Counted from the stretch's first letter, positions 43,100-52,904 are shown. The stretch: 64,000 nucleotides of DNA from Lysinibacillus louembei (GCF_033880585.1 NZ_CP137624.1:2329501-2393500); one strand, 5' to 3'. Notes: generated by a model from the sequence alone, not told the origin. Made by a program: numbers and translations.

Positions 43100-44248
43100 C
43101 TATTTATTCAAAATATGTAATGCTTTTTGCAGCATTTGTGCATTTTTTTCCTCTATTTCTGTTTTGCGAGGAATTGGCTCGTATAAAGGCTTTGGGTCTT
43201 CCCATGTTGGTATTAACTCAACGGGGGCCTCTTGCTGCCAATGAGCAAGCCACTTCTCTGGCAATGGACCTGTTGGGCAAGGTAAATCATTCATTTCTGT
43301 CCAAAGCATTGCCCAGGCGCGTGGTACGACACGCCAAATATCATAGCCACCACCGCCGACACCAATCCATCTACCGTCGCAATATTCATGTGCTAATTGA
43401 TGTGCGAGCCTTGGAATTTCCTTGTAAATTTCCATCGTGCCATATAAATGGGTCAGCGGATCAAAATAATGGGCATCTGCACCATTTTGCGTAATCACAA
43501 CATCTGGTTTAAAATGCTCAAACACAGCACGCATCGCTTGTTCATAAATCGTTAAGAAGCTTTCATCCTCTGTAAAGGCATCCATTGGGAAATTAAACGA
43601 TGTGCCGTAGCCTTGTCCGCTGCCACGCTCTGTTACATTGCCTGTGCCAGGGAATAAATAACGTCCTGTTTCATGAATTGACAATGTGCATACATTCGGG
43701 TCATCGTAAAAAGACCATTGCACGCCATCTCCATGATGTGCATCCGTATCAACGTATAAAACACGCAAGCCGTATTTTTTTTGGATGTAGCGAATCGCTA
43801 TACTGCTATCATTATAAATACAGAAGCCTGAAGCTCGTCCATAAAAGCCATGGTGTAGCCCGCCACCTAAATTAAGTGCATGACGTGCCTTTCCTTGCAA
43901 TACGGCATCGACGGCTTGTAGTGTACCACCAACTAACAGCGCGCTCGCCTCGTGCATATTTGGGAAAATGGGAGTATCCTCTGTACCGATGCCATAGCGT
44001 TCACCTTGTTTAGCTGAAAGCTCACCATGTCCAGCCTTTTTCACAATATCGATATATTTTTCATCATGTGCCAGTGCAATTTCCTCGTCTGTAGCGAGCC
44101 GTGCTGGAATAATATCCTCATCTTTTAAAGCGCCAATTTCCTTTAGCAAATCCATTGTTAAAATTAACCGTTTATGATTAAACGGATGTGTGTCCGAAAA
44201 CTTATAGCCGAGCTGATCAGGCGAATAAACAAAAAGTGCGTTTTTCAT
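43100..44248 (-). CDS. acuC: AcuC, class I (HDAC-like) deacetylase
   Basis: 382 residues from the ATG at 44248, whose first bases overlap the acuB stop (ATGA). HDAC-fold motifs are GGGLHHGFYGRASGFCIYND, VLYVDTDAHHGDGVQWSFY, SIHETGRYLFPGTG and GADAHYFDPLTHL. AcuC removes acetyl groups from acetyl-CoA synthetase, reversing AcuA. The acuA-acuB-acuC order is retained, but acsA, which is divergent from acuA in B. subtilis, is not here. Confidence 0.93.
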   Translation of the reverse strand: MKNALFVYSPDQLGYKFSDTHPFNHKRLILTMDLLKEIGALKDEDIIPARLATDEEIALAHDEKYIDIVKKAGHGELSAKQGERYGIGTEDTPIFPNMHEASALLVGGTLQAVDAVLQGKARHALNLGGGLHHGFYGRASGFCIYNDSSIAIRYIQKKYGLRVLYVDTDAHHGDGVQWSFYDDPNVCTLSIHETGRYLFPGTGNVTERGSGQGYGTSFNFPMDAFTEDESFLTIYEQAMRAVFEHFKPDVVITQNGADAHYFDPLTHLYGTMEIYKEIPRLAHQLAHEYCDGRWIGVGGGGYDIWRVVPRAWAMLWTEMNDLPCPTGPLPEKWLAHWQQEAPVELIPTWEDPKPLYEPIPRKTEIEEKNAQMLQKALHILNK

Positions 44249-44892
44249 ATTTGTATCCCTGGGACATTTGGCCATAAAACATCAAAGCCTGCTTTGCGTA
44301 AATCTTGAATAATTGCTAATGGATTAATAATTTGTAGTCGGACGCTTACAATTCGGTTTTCCTCGTTTCCAGTATCAGGGTAGATGAGCACGCTTAATAC
44401 ATTGACTTTATGGTGCATAAATATTTTTGAAATATCATGCAGTACCCCAGCTTTATCAGAAACGCGAATATCGATTTTAGAGCTCGGTTTGTGGGCTCCA
44501 GTCAATTCGATATACGTATATAAAAGGTCTGTTGTTGTAATAAGACCAACTAATTGATTACGAGAAACGATTGGTAGACAGCTAATTTTTGCTTCATAAA
44601 GGGTTAATGCTGCCTCCTCTACTAAATCTAATGGGTGGCCGACAATCGGATTTTTAACCATAATATTGTTTAAAGGTGTATTTTTAATTGTAGCTTTTTC
44701 TTGCTCTTCAACATCATCAGGGAACGCATACTTCACATCATGCTCTGTTATAATTCCAATTACTTCATTGTCAACATTGACAATCGGTATATGACGTATA
44801 TCGTGCTCACGCATTAAATGTGCAGCTTCTCCTACTGTATTTGTAGGCAGCAATGTATGCACATTTCTTTGCATCATTTCTTCAACAATCAT
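44245..44892 (-). CDS. acuB: AcuB, CBS-pair and ACT domain protein
   Basis: 215 residues. Two CBS motifs occupy about residues 1-130 (MIVEEMMQRNVHTLLPTNTVGEAAHLM ... GIITEHDVKYAF and NIMVKNPIVGHPLDL ... VGLITTTDLLYTYIEL). An ACT domain follows (IDIRVSDKAGVLHDISKIFMHHKVNVLSVL). CBS pairs usually bind adenine nucleotides, so it may sense energy state for the acetyl-CoA synthetase control system; its exact role is unclear. It is translationally coupled to acuC by an ATGA overlap. Confidence 0.92.
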   Translation of the reverse strand: MIVEEMMQRNVHTLLPTNTVGEAAHLMREHDIRHIPIVNVDNEVIGIITEHDVKYAFPDDVEEQEKATIKNTPLNNIMVKNPIVGHPLDLVEEAALTLYEAKISCLPIVSRNQLVGLITTTDLLYTYIELTGAHKPSSKIDIRVSDKAGVLHDISKIFMHHKVNVLSVLIYPDTGNEENRIVSVRLQIINPLAIIQDLRKAGFDVLWPNVPGIQI

Positions 44893-44941
44893 TTTTTAAA
44901 CCCCTTTGTTTAAAGTTTAACTTGAATCGGTAGAAATCCTG

Positions 44942-44963
44942 CAATTACGTTAAAGTGTAATTG
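44942..44963. repeat. degenerate copy of the palindromic repeat, between acuA and acuB
   Basis: CAATTAC and GTAATTG arms of seven bases flank GTTAAAGT. It is the same size as the perfect palindrome at 33084-33105 and differs at four or five positions. Confidence 0.5.
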
Positions 44964-44964
44964 A

Positions 44965-45594
44965 CTAAATAAAGCGCCTTTTAAAACGTAAGCGGTCAAA
45001 GCGCTCCATTGTTTCTGCATCGACACGTTTACCAACGCGTCCCATTAGACAGTTTGCTGGGTGAGAGGTGATTTCTGGGTCATCTGTCGTAAAAGGTTCA
45101 AAGCCTACAGAACTCATCATACGTTCCATCATTTTGCGATATTCCCATACATTTAGCCCCGTGCCCTTCAAATCCCAATGCCAATAATATTCCGTTGTAA
45201 TGACAAGGTAGTCTTCCATTGCATCGTCCGCAAACGATATTTCAAGCAGCTTTTTTCCTACCCCTGTGCTGCGATAAGCTGGAATAACCTCTATTGCACC
45301 TAGCTCTATCATATTGTCAATTTTGTCCTCTGCCCAGCGCTCAAGTGGATCAGGGTATAAATATGTCACATAGCCGACGATGAGCTCTTCGTTTCGGACG
45401 ATAATGATGCGTCCCTCCTCTAATGAGGCGATTTTAATTAAAGCCTGTTGTTGCTGCGCAGCAATTCGGAATGAAACTAGCTCATCATGAAAGGCATAAC
45501 GAGCTAATTGTTCAGGATGTACAGGACCTTCAACATATACTGTGCCATGCCGCGTCTCCATTGCAGTGCTGAAAAAGGTTTTTTTATGCTCCAT
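44965..45594 (-). CDS. acuA: AcuA, GNAT protein acetyltransferase
   Basis: 209 residues with the GNAT acetyl-CoA motif (ELGAIEVIPAYRSTGVGKKLLEISF). The conserved end (GLNVWEYRKMMERMMSSVGFEPFTTDDPEITSHPANCLMGRVG) is specific to AcuA. It acetylates and so inactivates acetyl-CoA synthetase. Unlike the tight acuB-acuC junction, 72 bases with a palindromic repeat separate it from acuB. Upstream lies about 240 bases shared with the argC promoter, with no acsA gene. Confidence 0.92.
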   Translation of the reverse strand: MEHKKTFFSTAMETRHGTVYVEGPVHPEQLARYAFHDELVSFRIAAQQQQALIKIASLEEGRIIIVRNEELIVGYVTYLYPDPLERWAEDKIDNMIELGAIEVIPAYRSTGVGKKLLEISFADDAMEDYLVITTEYYWHWDLKGTGLNVWEYRKMMERMMSSVGFEPFTTDDPEITSHPANCLMGRVGKRVDAETMERFDRLRFKRRFI

Positions 45595-45756
45595 TTATAC
45601 ACCACCTAATTATTCTAATTTCCATTATACAAAACATTTTAAGAAAAAGGGAGTAGAGGCAAAAAGTTAGCAATCAAGACTTAACAGGACGTAAGACAGC
45701 TGCCTAAAAATTGAGGAAATCTGTTTAATGCAACTCATCGATATAATTTTCAGTAA

Positions 45757-45802
45757 AATAAATAAAAATTCAGTTGACTAAATAATTATACATATTTATA
45801 CT
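45757..45802 (+). promoter_or_regulatory. argC promoter with two tandem ARG boxes (ArgR/AhrC site)
   Basis: The promoter is TTGACT (45774-45779), a 17-base spacer and TATACT (45797-45802). Two ARG-box-like sites overlap it: TAAAT-AAAA-ATTCA (45759-45772) and TAAAT-AATT-ATACA (45779-45792), spaced 20 bases apart as is usual for ArgR hexamers. The arrangement predicts arginine repression of argCJBD. Confidence 0.75.
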
Positions 45803-45832
45803 AATGCTATCTTATATTTTGGAGGGACGGCC

Positions 45833-46867
45833 ATGAAAGTTGGAATTATCGGTGCGACAGGATACGGAGGACTTGAATTAATCCGCTTTTTACACAATCA
45901 TCAAGAAGTCGAGAAAATTGAATTATTCACTTCATCAGAGGAAGGTGCTGTTTTTTCAGCGAAATTTTCTCACTTAGTGGGGATTGAGGATCGGCCACTT
46001 CAAAAAATTGACGATGAAGCATTACAGCATTTAGATGTCGTTTTTGCAAGCACTCCATCAGGGGTAACGAGCAGGCTATTGCCATCGTTGCTACAAAAAG
46101 GACCTAAATTAATTGATTTATCAGGCGATTTTCGTTTGAAAAATCTAGCAAGCTATGAGCAATGGTATAAAAAAACACCTGCACCACAAGAGGCGGTGGA
46201 GCAAAGTGTCTACGGTTTATCAGAATGGAATGAGCACAACATTGCAGAGGCGCATTTAATTGCCAATCCAGGCTGTTATCCGACAGCAGTTTTACTATCC
46301 ATCTTGCCATTAATAAAAGATAACTTAATTGACCCAAGCTTTTTAGTCATTGATGCAAAAAGTGGTATATCAGGTGCAGGGAATAAGCCATCACAGGCTA
46401 GTCATTTTAGTGAAGCAAATGAAAACTTCTCCATTTATAAAATAAATAAGCATCAGCATATTCCAGAAATCGAGCAAGCGATTGCAATGTTTGCCAATGT
46501 GGAAACAAAAATTTCATTCAATACACATTTAGTGCCGATGACGCGCGGTATTTTAGCTACATCCTATGCTGCTGTGCAGCCTAATGTGACACAGCAACAA
46601 TTGATTGACTGCCTGCAAGCAACATATGCCAAGCATCCATTCGTACGTGTAGTTGAAGAGGCATCTTCCATCGGTACAAATCGTGTGAAAGGCTCTAATT
46701 ACTGCGATATTTATGTGCAATTAGATGCGCGCACAAATCGAGCAACGATTGTCGGCGTTATTGATAATTTAGTAAAAGGTGCGGCAGGGCAAGCGATTCA
46801 AAATATGAATATACAAATGAATTTACCACAAACAATGGGCTTACAAATGGTGCCATTATTCATTTAA
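45833..46867 (+). CDS. argC: N-acetyl-gamma-glutamyl-phosphate reductase
   Basis: 344 residues, full length. The NADP motif VGIIGATGYGGLELIRFLHNH starts the protein. The catalytic cysteine lies in LIANPGCYPTAVLLS, and DAKSGISGAGNKPSQASHF and the histidine region NTHLVPMTRGIL follow. It reduces N-acetylglutamyl phosphate to the semialdehyde, third step of arginine synthesis. GGAGGGACGG precedes the ATG. First gene of the argCJBD operon. Confidence 0.95.
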   Translation: MKVGIIGATGYGGLELIRFLHNHQEVEKIELFTSSEEGAVFSAKFSHLVGIEDRPLQKIDDEALQHLDVVFASTPSGVTSRLLPSLLQKGPKLIDLSGDFRLKNLASYEQWYKKTPAPQEAVEQSVYGLSEWNEHNIAEAHLIANPGCYPTAVLLSILPLIKDNLIDPSFLVIDAKSGISGAGNKPSQASHFSEANENFSIYKINKHQHIPEIEQAIAMFANVETKISFNTHLVPMTRGILATSYAAVQPNVTQQQLIDCLQATYAKHPFVRVVEEASSIGTNRVKGSNYCDIYVQLDARTNRATIVGVIDNLVKGAAGQAIQNMNIQMNLPQTMGLQMVPLFI

Positions 46868-46879
46868 GGAGGAAAATAC

Positions 46880-48103
46880 ATGTCAGCTATTATTGAATTA
46901 AAAAAATTATCAGGTAAAAATATCGTATCGCCAAAAGGCTTTACAGCAGCAGGTGTACACTGTGGCTTAAAGCATAAGAAGAAGGATTTAGCCTTGCTAG
47001 TTAGCGAGGTGCCAGCAAGCGTTGCAGCAGTGTTTACGACGAACGCTGTGCAGGCAGCTCCATTAAAAGTAACAAAGGAAGTTGTTTATGAAACGAAAAA
47101 AATGCAGGCGATGTTTGTCAATTCAGGTAATGCCAATGCATGCACAGGCAAGCAAGGGCTAGCAGATGCCTATGAAATGCAGAAGCTAGCAGCGGAAAAA
47201 TTAAATATTGATGCCAGTTTAGTAGGAGTTGCTTCTACAGGCGTCATCGGTGAAATCATGAAAATGGAGCCTGTGAAAAAAGGCATTGAGATGTTAATAC
47301 CGAATGATGATTTAGAGAGCAGCATTGATTTTGCTCAGGCGATTTTGACAACGGATACTGTCATGAAAAATACAACCTATGTTACAACGATTGATGGCAA
47401 GGAAGTTGTTATTTCAGGCACTGCGAAAGGCTCTGGTATGATTGAGCCAAATATGGCGACGATGCTCGGCTTTATTACGACAGATGCCAATATTGAATCA
47501 AGCGAGCTACAAAAAGCATTATCCCAAATTACGGATTGTACATTTAACTCGATTACAGTAGATGGCGATACATCAACAAACGATTTAGTTGTTGTCATGG
47601 CAAACGGCCTTGCGGGGAATGAAACGTTAACGCCCGTACATCCTGAATGGGCAAATTTCTACACAGCATTACAAGCTGTAGCAGAGGACTTAGCAAAATC
47701 GATTGCGCGTGATGGGGAAGGGGCTACAAAATTAATTGAGGTGGAAGTAGCAGGCGCATGGAATGATGCGGAAGCACGTAAAATTGCCAAATCGGTCGTA
47801 GGCTCGCCACTTGTCAAAACGGCGGTATTTGGCTGTGATGCTAACTGGGGACGCATTATTGCAGCAGTTGGTTACAGCGGGGCAACTGTTGATCCAGATA
47901 AAATTACGATTCAAATTGGCGGTGCCACAATGGTGGAAAATGGTGAACCAATCGCTTTCTCAGAGGAGCAGTTGATTGCGATTTTAAAGCAGCATGAAGT
48001 CAAAATTTATGTTTCTTTAGGTCAAGGAGATGGGCATGGCTTTGCATGGGGGTGTGACTTAACGTATGACTACGTCCAAATCAACGCATCATATCGCTCG
48101 TAA
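46880..48103 (+). CDS. argJ: Bifunctional ornithine acetyltransferase / N-acetylglutamate synthase
   Basis: 407 residues. The self-cleavage site is in GSGMIEPNMATMLGFITTDA (cleavage before the Thr of ATM), producing alpha and beta chains. FVNSGNANACTG, DGDTSTNDLVVVMANG and GCDANWGRIIAAVGYSG are family signatures. It recycles the acetyl group from N-acetylornithine to glutamate and can also use acetyl-CoA. It starts 12 bases after argC with AAGGAGG upstream, and its end overlaps argB by 38 bases. Confidence 0.95.
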   Translation: MSAIIELKKLSGKNIVSPKGFTAAGVHCGLKHKKKDLALLVSEVPASVAAVFTTNAVQAAPLKVTKEVVYETKKMQAMFVNSGNANACTGKQGLADAYEMQKLAAEKLNIDASLVGVASTGVIGEIMKMEPVKKGIEMLIPNDDLESSIDFAQAILTTDTVMKNTTYVTTIDGKEVVISGTAKGSGMIEPNMATMLGFITTDANIESSELQKALSQITDCTFNSITVDGDTSTNDLVVVMANGLAGNETLTPVHPEWANFYTALQAVAEDLAKSIARDGEGATKLIEVEVAGAWNDAEARKIAKSVVGSPLVKTAVFGCDANWGRIIAAVGYSGATVDPDKITIQIGGATMVENGEPIAFSEEQLIAILKQHEVKIYVSLGQGDGHGFAWGCDLTYDYVQINASYRS

Positions 48104-48854
48104 AATTGTCATAAAATTAGGGGGAAGCACATTAGAGGGGCTGAACCCTGCTTTCTTTCAAAAAATACTAGCACTGCAGCAGGAGGGCTACAAAGTCATC
48201 ATCACACACGGTGGTGGCCCAGCCATTAATCGCACATTAGCAACGAACAATGTAGCATCACATGTCATTAATGGCATACGTGTCACAACAGCTGAGGCAA
48301 TCGACTTGGTGAAAACAACATTAATCGGGCAAGTCAATCCATTTCTTGTGCAGCAATTAAATGCGGCAGGGATACAGGCGGTTGGATTAAATGGCTTTGA
48401 CGGTCATTTACTAGCAAGCACCTTTTTAGATGAGGCAACATACGGCTATGTAGGACACATTAAAAAGGTCAATACAGAGCTGTTAGATGCCCTCTTAACA
48501 GCCAATATCGTCCCTGTTATTGCATGTATCGGTGCAGCGAGAAATGGGCAAGCATTAAATATTAACGGAGATACAGTGGCAAGCGAGGTTGCTTTAGCGA
48601 CAAAAGCGGAAAGCTTACTACTTGTTACAGACGTTTCAGGTATTCGTATTGAAGGTGAGTACCAATCAGAAGTAACAGAAGTAGCAATTAATGAATGGAT
48701 TGCAGAAGGCCATATTTACGGTGGAATGATTCCAAAAGTGCAAGGAGCGCTCGCTTGTTTAGCGGCGGGCATTCCTGCTGTTCAAATTGTAGATGATACG
48801 CTTGACGGCACAAAAATAAGTGCCAGGCACACACACAATTCTCACACAATTTAA
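48066..48854 (+). CDS. argB: N-acetylglutamate kinase
   Basis: 262 residues of the amino-acid kinase fold: IVIKLGGSTLEG, VIITHGGGPAINRTL, INGIRVTTAEAIDLV, INGDTVASEVALATKAESLLLVTDVSGI and GGMIPKVQGALACLAAGI. It phosphorylates N-acetylglutamate and is commonly the feedback-controlled step. The start lies inside the 3' end of argJ (38-base overlap), with GGGGTGTGAC as ribosome site, implying coupling. The C-terminus has an unusual His-rich tail (SARHTHNSHTI). Confidence 0.94.
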   Translation: MTTSKSTHHIARKIVIKLGGSTLEGLNPAFFQKILALQQEGYKVIITHGGGPAINRTLATNNVASHVINGIRVTTAEAIDLVKTTLIGQVNPFLVQQLNAAGIQAVGLNGFDGHLLASTFLDEATYGYVGHIKKVNTELLDALLTANIVPVIACIGAARNGQALNINGDTVASEVALATKAESLLLVTDVSGIRIEGEYQSEVTEVAINEWIAEGHIYGGMIPKVQGALACLAAGIPAVQIVDDTLDGTKISARHTHNSHTI

Positions 48855-48870
48855 AGGAGACGATAACAAG

Positions 48871-50007
48871 ATGAGCGCATTATTTCAAAATTATGCAAGA
48901 CGACCTGTCCATATTGTGGAAGGCAAAGGAACGATTGTTCACGACAATCAGGGGAAACGCTATATTGATTTTACAAGCGGTATTGCAGTTTGCACACTCG
49001 GTCATGCCCATCCAGCCATCGTGCAAGCATTACAGCAGCAAAGCGAGAAGCTATGGCATGTGAGCAATTTGTTTGAAAGCCCAGAGCAGGAAAAGCTAGC
49101 GGCATCATTAGTGCAGGATTTGCCGTTATCCTATGCTTTTTTCTGTAATAGTGGGGCAGAGGCGAATGAGGCAGCGATTAAATTGGCGCGTAAACATACA
49201 GGCAAGCATCATATTATCGTTTTCGAACAATCCTTTCATGGGCGTACATTTGGCGCAATGTCTGCGACAGGGCAAGATAAGGTGAGAAATGGCTTTGGTC
49301 CATTAGTTGAGCAATTTACAACATTGCCATTTAATAATGAAGCAGCACTTGAAGCGGCAATTGATGATACGGTAGCGGCAATTATGCTAGAGCCGATTCA
49401 AGGGGAGGGTGGCGTCAATGTTATTACACCGCAATTTGCGGAGACTATCCAAAAAATTTGTGACGAGCACGATATTTTATTAATTGTAGATGAAGTACAA
49501 ACAGGAATTGGGCGCACAGGTACGCGCTTTGCCTTTGAGCAAACGGCATTAAAGCCTGATATTGTTTCGATGGCAAAGGGGTTAGGTGGAGGTTTCCCAA
49601 TTGGTGGGATACTAGGCGCAGCAAAATTATTTGATACCTTTAGTGCGGGAACACATGGTACAACATTTGGTGGTAATCCATTAGCGGTCGCTGTTGCACA
49701 AACGATTGTTGAGCATGTTTTTAATGAAGCATTTTTACAGCGAGTACAAGAGAAATCAGCCTATTTGCAGCAAAAGCTACAGCAAGCATTTACGGATGAA
49801 AAATTTGCGATTCAAGGAAAAGGCTTAATGCTTGGGCTATACTGTGGTGGAGATGATGTCGCAAGCTATGTGACACAATTAGAGCAGGCAGGCTTGCTCG
49901 TTGTACAGGCGGGGCCAAACGTTATTCGCTTATTGCCACCATTGACGGTAAGTGAGGCAGAAATCGATAAGGCTGTAGCCATTTTACAACAAGTATTAGT
50001 TAGTTAA
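48871..50007 (+). CDS. argD: Acetylornithine aminotransferase
   Basis: 378 residues, class-III PLP aminotransferase. Motifs are DFTSGIAVCTLGHAHP, FCNSGAEANEAAIKLARK, HGRTFGAMSATGQ, EPIQGEGGV, LLIVDEVQTGIGRTG and SMAKGLGGGFPIGG with the PLP lysine. It converts N-acetylglutamate semialdehyde to N-acetylornithine. The ATG follows AAAGGAGACG. The operon ends here with a terminator; carAB and argF, which follow argD in B. subtilis, are absent. Confidence 0.95.
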   Translation: MSALFQNYARRPVHIVEGKGTIVHDNQGKRYIDFTSGIAVCTLGHAHPAIVQALQQQSEKLWHVSNLFESPEQEKLAASLVQDLPLSYAFFCNSGAEANEAAIKLARKHTGKHHIIVFEQSFHGRTFGAMSATGQDKVRNGFGPLVEQFTTLPFNNEAALEAAIDDTVAAIMLEPIQGEGGVNVITPQFAETIQKICDEHDILLIVDEVQTGIGRTGTRFAFEQTALKPDIVSMAKGLGGGFPIGGILGAAKLFDTFSAGTHGTTFGGNPLAVAVAQTIVEHVFNEAFLQRVQEKSAYLQQKLQQAFTDEKFAIQGKGLMLGLYCGGDDVASYVTQLEQAGLLVVQAGPNVIRLLPPLTVSEAEIDKAVAILQQVLVS

Positions 50008-50046
50008 AAAAAGGAAAAGCGAGTCAATTCGCTTTTCCTTTTTTGT
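50007..50046 (+). terminator. terminator of argCJBD
   Basis: AAAGGAAAAGCGA pairs with TCGCTTTTCCTTT, followed by T residues. Confidence 0.88.
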
Positions 50047-50066
50047 ATTGTTAAAAGTAGAAATTG

Positions 50067-52904
50067 TTATTCGGCTGGATCTTCTATCTCTTCAACAGGT
50101 GGTTGCTCCTCTGCTGGTGGTGTTTCTGTATTTTCATCAGGTACTGGCTCCTCTTCAACAGGTGGTGGAGCAGCAGTTTCAATCGTATTAGAAGGCGCAG
50201 ATTGACGACCCGTAATATCGACAGCGACTACGTAGTAGTTTGCACCAATAGAGATCGTAGCACGACGACCTTGCTCAAAGCGATTTGTCGCAATCAACTG
50301 CCCATCTGTTGAATAAACTCGATAGCCGATCACATCATTTGAAGCAGATTTCGTCCAAACTAATGTATTTCCTTCAAGTGTAGCAACAACAGCTGCTGGT
50401 GCAGCCTCATCCGCATCAAACGCAGCGCCTGTTACGGCAGATGAACTTAAGGAGGAATTGTTAGGTAAAAGCTTCGCTGGATCTCCGCCTAAAGAACCGA
50501 GCATGCGTTTAACGAATTCTTGATTTAAGCCAACACCGCCCATCGTAATAAATTCGGAAGGGGTAGAAGGCAGCGCACTATAAGATTTGCCGTCAATCGT
50601 AACAGATGATGAAGAAATTAAGCTATCATCTGGACGAGATGGTAAAAAGACATTGCGGTTAAATAAATCTGAACGTACAAGACCTGCGCTGGAGCAAGCA
50701 TTAGAAGGCGCTAAGCCTGAAATTCCACAAAATGATGCAGTTACCACATTTGCAGGCTTTTCAAATCTTTCTTTCGTTCCAACAAATTCAGGGTCAATAT
50801 CGTAAATTGTATTCATTAAAGTTGCCCAAAGTAAATTAACACGGGTACTTGGCTGATTATATGTGTTATTAAATGTGTTAAGTGAACGAGGCTGATCATA
50901 GCCCATCCATACCCCTAATGAAATGTTCGGGTTATAGCCAACTAGCCAAACATCGTTATAATCATTCGTTGTTCCTGTTTTGGCTGCAAAATCAGATGAA
51001 AATTTCAACGTGCTTTTTGCTCGTGTACCTGTACCATAGTCAAGCACATCACGCAGCATATCTGTCACAATATAGGATGTTTCAGGTGAGAATACTTCAG
51101 TAGGCTCAATTTCATGCTGGTAAATGATATTGCCATCTAAATCGACAATTTTATCAATCATATAAGCATCGATAAATTGGCCACCATTTGCTAATGTTGC
51201 AAAGGCATTTGTATTTTCCTCAACCGTTGTCCCATTTGTAAGACCACCAATTGCCGTTGCTAAATTGACATAATCGACTTCAGTTAAACGAGAAAAGCCC
51301 ATTTTAGCCAGATATTCGGCAGGTCGATTTGATAATATATCATCATATAAGCGCAATGCCGTTAAGTTTTGAGAGTGAGCCAATGCCTCACGTGCAGGCA
51401 TAATCCCTCTTTCTTCATTTTCAAAGTAGTTTTTAGGGCTATAGCCATCAAAGCTACGCTTAAATTTCACATCGACAACAGGGCTACCAGCACCGATTTT
51501 GCCATATTCAATGGCTGGGCCGTATGCTAAAAGGGGCTTCATTGTTGAACCATTTGGACGATATGCTTGTGTTGCATGGTTTAGTTCTATGATATTAAAA
51601 TCACGTCCACCAACAAAGCTCAAAATACGTCCTGTTTTATTTTCTATAACAATGCTACCTACTTGTACAGGCATTTCAACTGTAATTTCTTCACCTGTTT
51701 CTTTATCGACGGCTGTCGTTGTATACGTATGACCGTAATATTGGAAGTTTTCAGCTGCTGTTTTCATCGCATCATACATTTGTTGGTTGATTGTTGAATA
51801 AATGCGATAGCCCTTTGAACGTATGTCACGGTCAGCTAAAATCGTATACTTTTCAAGCAATTGGTTCTCTTCCTGTAAACGCTTCGGATCAATTCCATCC
51901 TGTTCAGCTAAAATTTCTGCAATTATTTTTCTTGCGCGATTCTCAAGCTCATATGTTAGCCATGGGTAACGGTCCTCAGGGCGCGCTTCAGGCTCTCTAA
52001 AATCTTGTGTAATATCATAAGCAATCGCCTCTTGATAATCGCTTTCTGAAATATAGCCTGCTTCTTTCATTCGGTACAGCACTGTTTTCATACGGTCAAT
52101 TCCTGGCTGCAAAGCTTGTGCCGTTTTTAATTGCCCTTGTTGTGTAAACGGTGTGTGGGCAAATGGCGCCTGCGGAATTCCCGCAATATAAGCTGCTTGT
52201 GGTAAGTTAAGCTGTGAAGCTTTAATGCCGAATATGCCATCTGCTGCTGTTTCAATTCCTGCAATATTGCGGCCAGATGAATTACGACCATACGGGATAA
52301 TATTTAAATATGCTTCTAAAATCTCTTGCTTTGTCATAAATTTTTCAAGACGCAATGCTAGTAAAATTTCCTTCGCTTTACGCTCATATGACACTTCATT
52401 TGTTAATATTTGGTTTTTGATAAGCTGCTGTGTTAATGTGGAACCACCTGTTTGTGTAGATGAGTTTGTAAAGTCTTGTAGCAGCCCACGTAAAACCGCT
52501 TTTGGTACGATGCCATTATGCTCACGGAAATACTCATCCTCGGTTGCAAGAACCGCATCAATTACAGTGGGTGAAACATCCTTTAAAGATGTTTCACGAC
52601 GCTCTAAATCTGTGCGCAGCTTCCCGATATAAATATTATCAGCAAAATAAATTTCGCTTGTTTCCTCGTAATTGAAAATGAGCTCTCGCATATTTTCTTT
52701 TGAGCGTAGTGGCTCATCTTTTACAAGTGATGCAAAATAGCCTGCCCCTACCGCTCCAGCAAATACTGTGAACGTTACTAACATAATGAGCAATAATAAT
52801 GATAGATTCCAAATAACGCCACCTGTAATACGGAATGCACGCATCCATTTCATATTTGTAAGTGACTCTATTTTTTTATTTATTTGCATTAACCATTCTT
52901 TCAA
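50067..52904 (-). CDS. Class A penicillin-binding protein (PBP1-type) with FN3 domain
   Basis: 945 residues. One membrane helix (about 30-57) precedes the GT51 glycosyltransferase domain with ATEDEYFREHNGIVPKAVLRG and GGSTLTQQLIKNQ. The transpeptidase follows, with serine motif RPNGSTMKPLLAYG, SQN in AHSQNLTALRLY and AAKTGTTNDYNDVWLVGY. After it come a fibronectin-type-III-like domain (about 835-905, LVWTKSASNDVIGYRVYS) and a Pro/Glu-rich tail. It polymerises and cross-links peptidoglycan outside the membrane. The start is taken as TTG at 52904 because GGAGGCG lies seven bases upstream; an ATG five codons later is the alternative. Confidence 0.92.
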   Translation of the reverse strand: MKEWLMQINKKIESLTNMKWMRAFRITGGVIWNLSLLLLIMLVTFTVFAGAVGAGYFASLVKDEPLRSKENMRELIFNYEETSEIYFADNIYIGKLRTDLERRETSLKDVSPTVIDAVLATEDEYFREHNGIVPKAVLRGLLQDFTNSSTQTGGSTLTQQLIKNQILTNEVSYERKAKEILLALRLEKFMTKQEILEAYLNIIPYGRNSSGRNIAGIETAADGIFGIKASQLNLPQAAYIAGIPQAPFAHTPFTQQGQLKTAQALQPGIDRMKTVLYRMKEAGYISESDYQEAIAYDITQDFREPEARPEDRYPWLTYELENRARKIIAEILAEQDGIDPKRLQEENQLLEKYTILADRDIRSKGYRIYSTINQQMYDAMKTAAENFQYYGHTYTTTAVDKETGEEITVEMPVQVGSIVIENKTGRILSFVGGRDFNIIELNHATQAYRPNGSTMKPLLAYGPAIEYGKIGAGSPVVDVKFKRSFDGYSPKNYFENEERGIMPAREALAHSQNLTALRLYDDILSNRPAEYLAKMGFSRLTEVDYVNLATAIGGLTNGTTVEENTNAFATLANGGQFIDAYMIDKIVDLDGNIIYQHEIEPTEVFSPETSYIVTDMLRDVLDYGTGTRAKSTLKFSSDFAAKTGTTNDYNDVWLVGYNPNISLGVWMGYDQPRSLNTFNNTYNQPSTRVNLLWATLMNTIYDIDPEFVGTKERFEKPANVVTASFCGISGLAPSNACSSAGLVRSDLFNRNVFLPSRPDDSLISSSSVTIDGKSYSALPSTPSEFITMGGVGLNQEFVKRMLGSLGGDPAKLLPNNSSLSSSAVTGAAFDADEAAPAAVVATLEGNTLVWTKSASNDVIGYRVYSTDGQLIATNRFEQGRRATISIGANYYVVAVDITGRQSAPSNTIETAAPPPVEEEPVPDENTETPPAEEQPPVEEIEDPAE

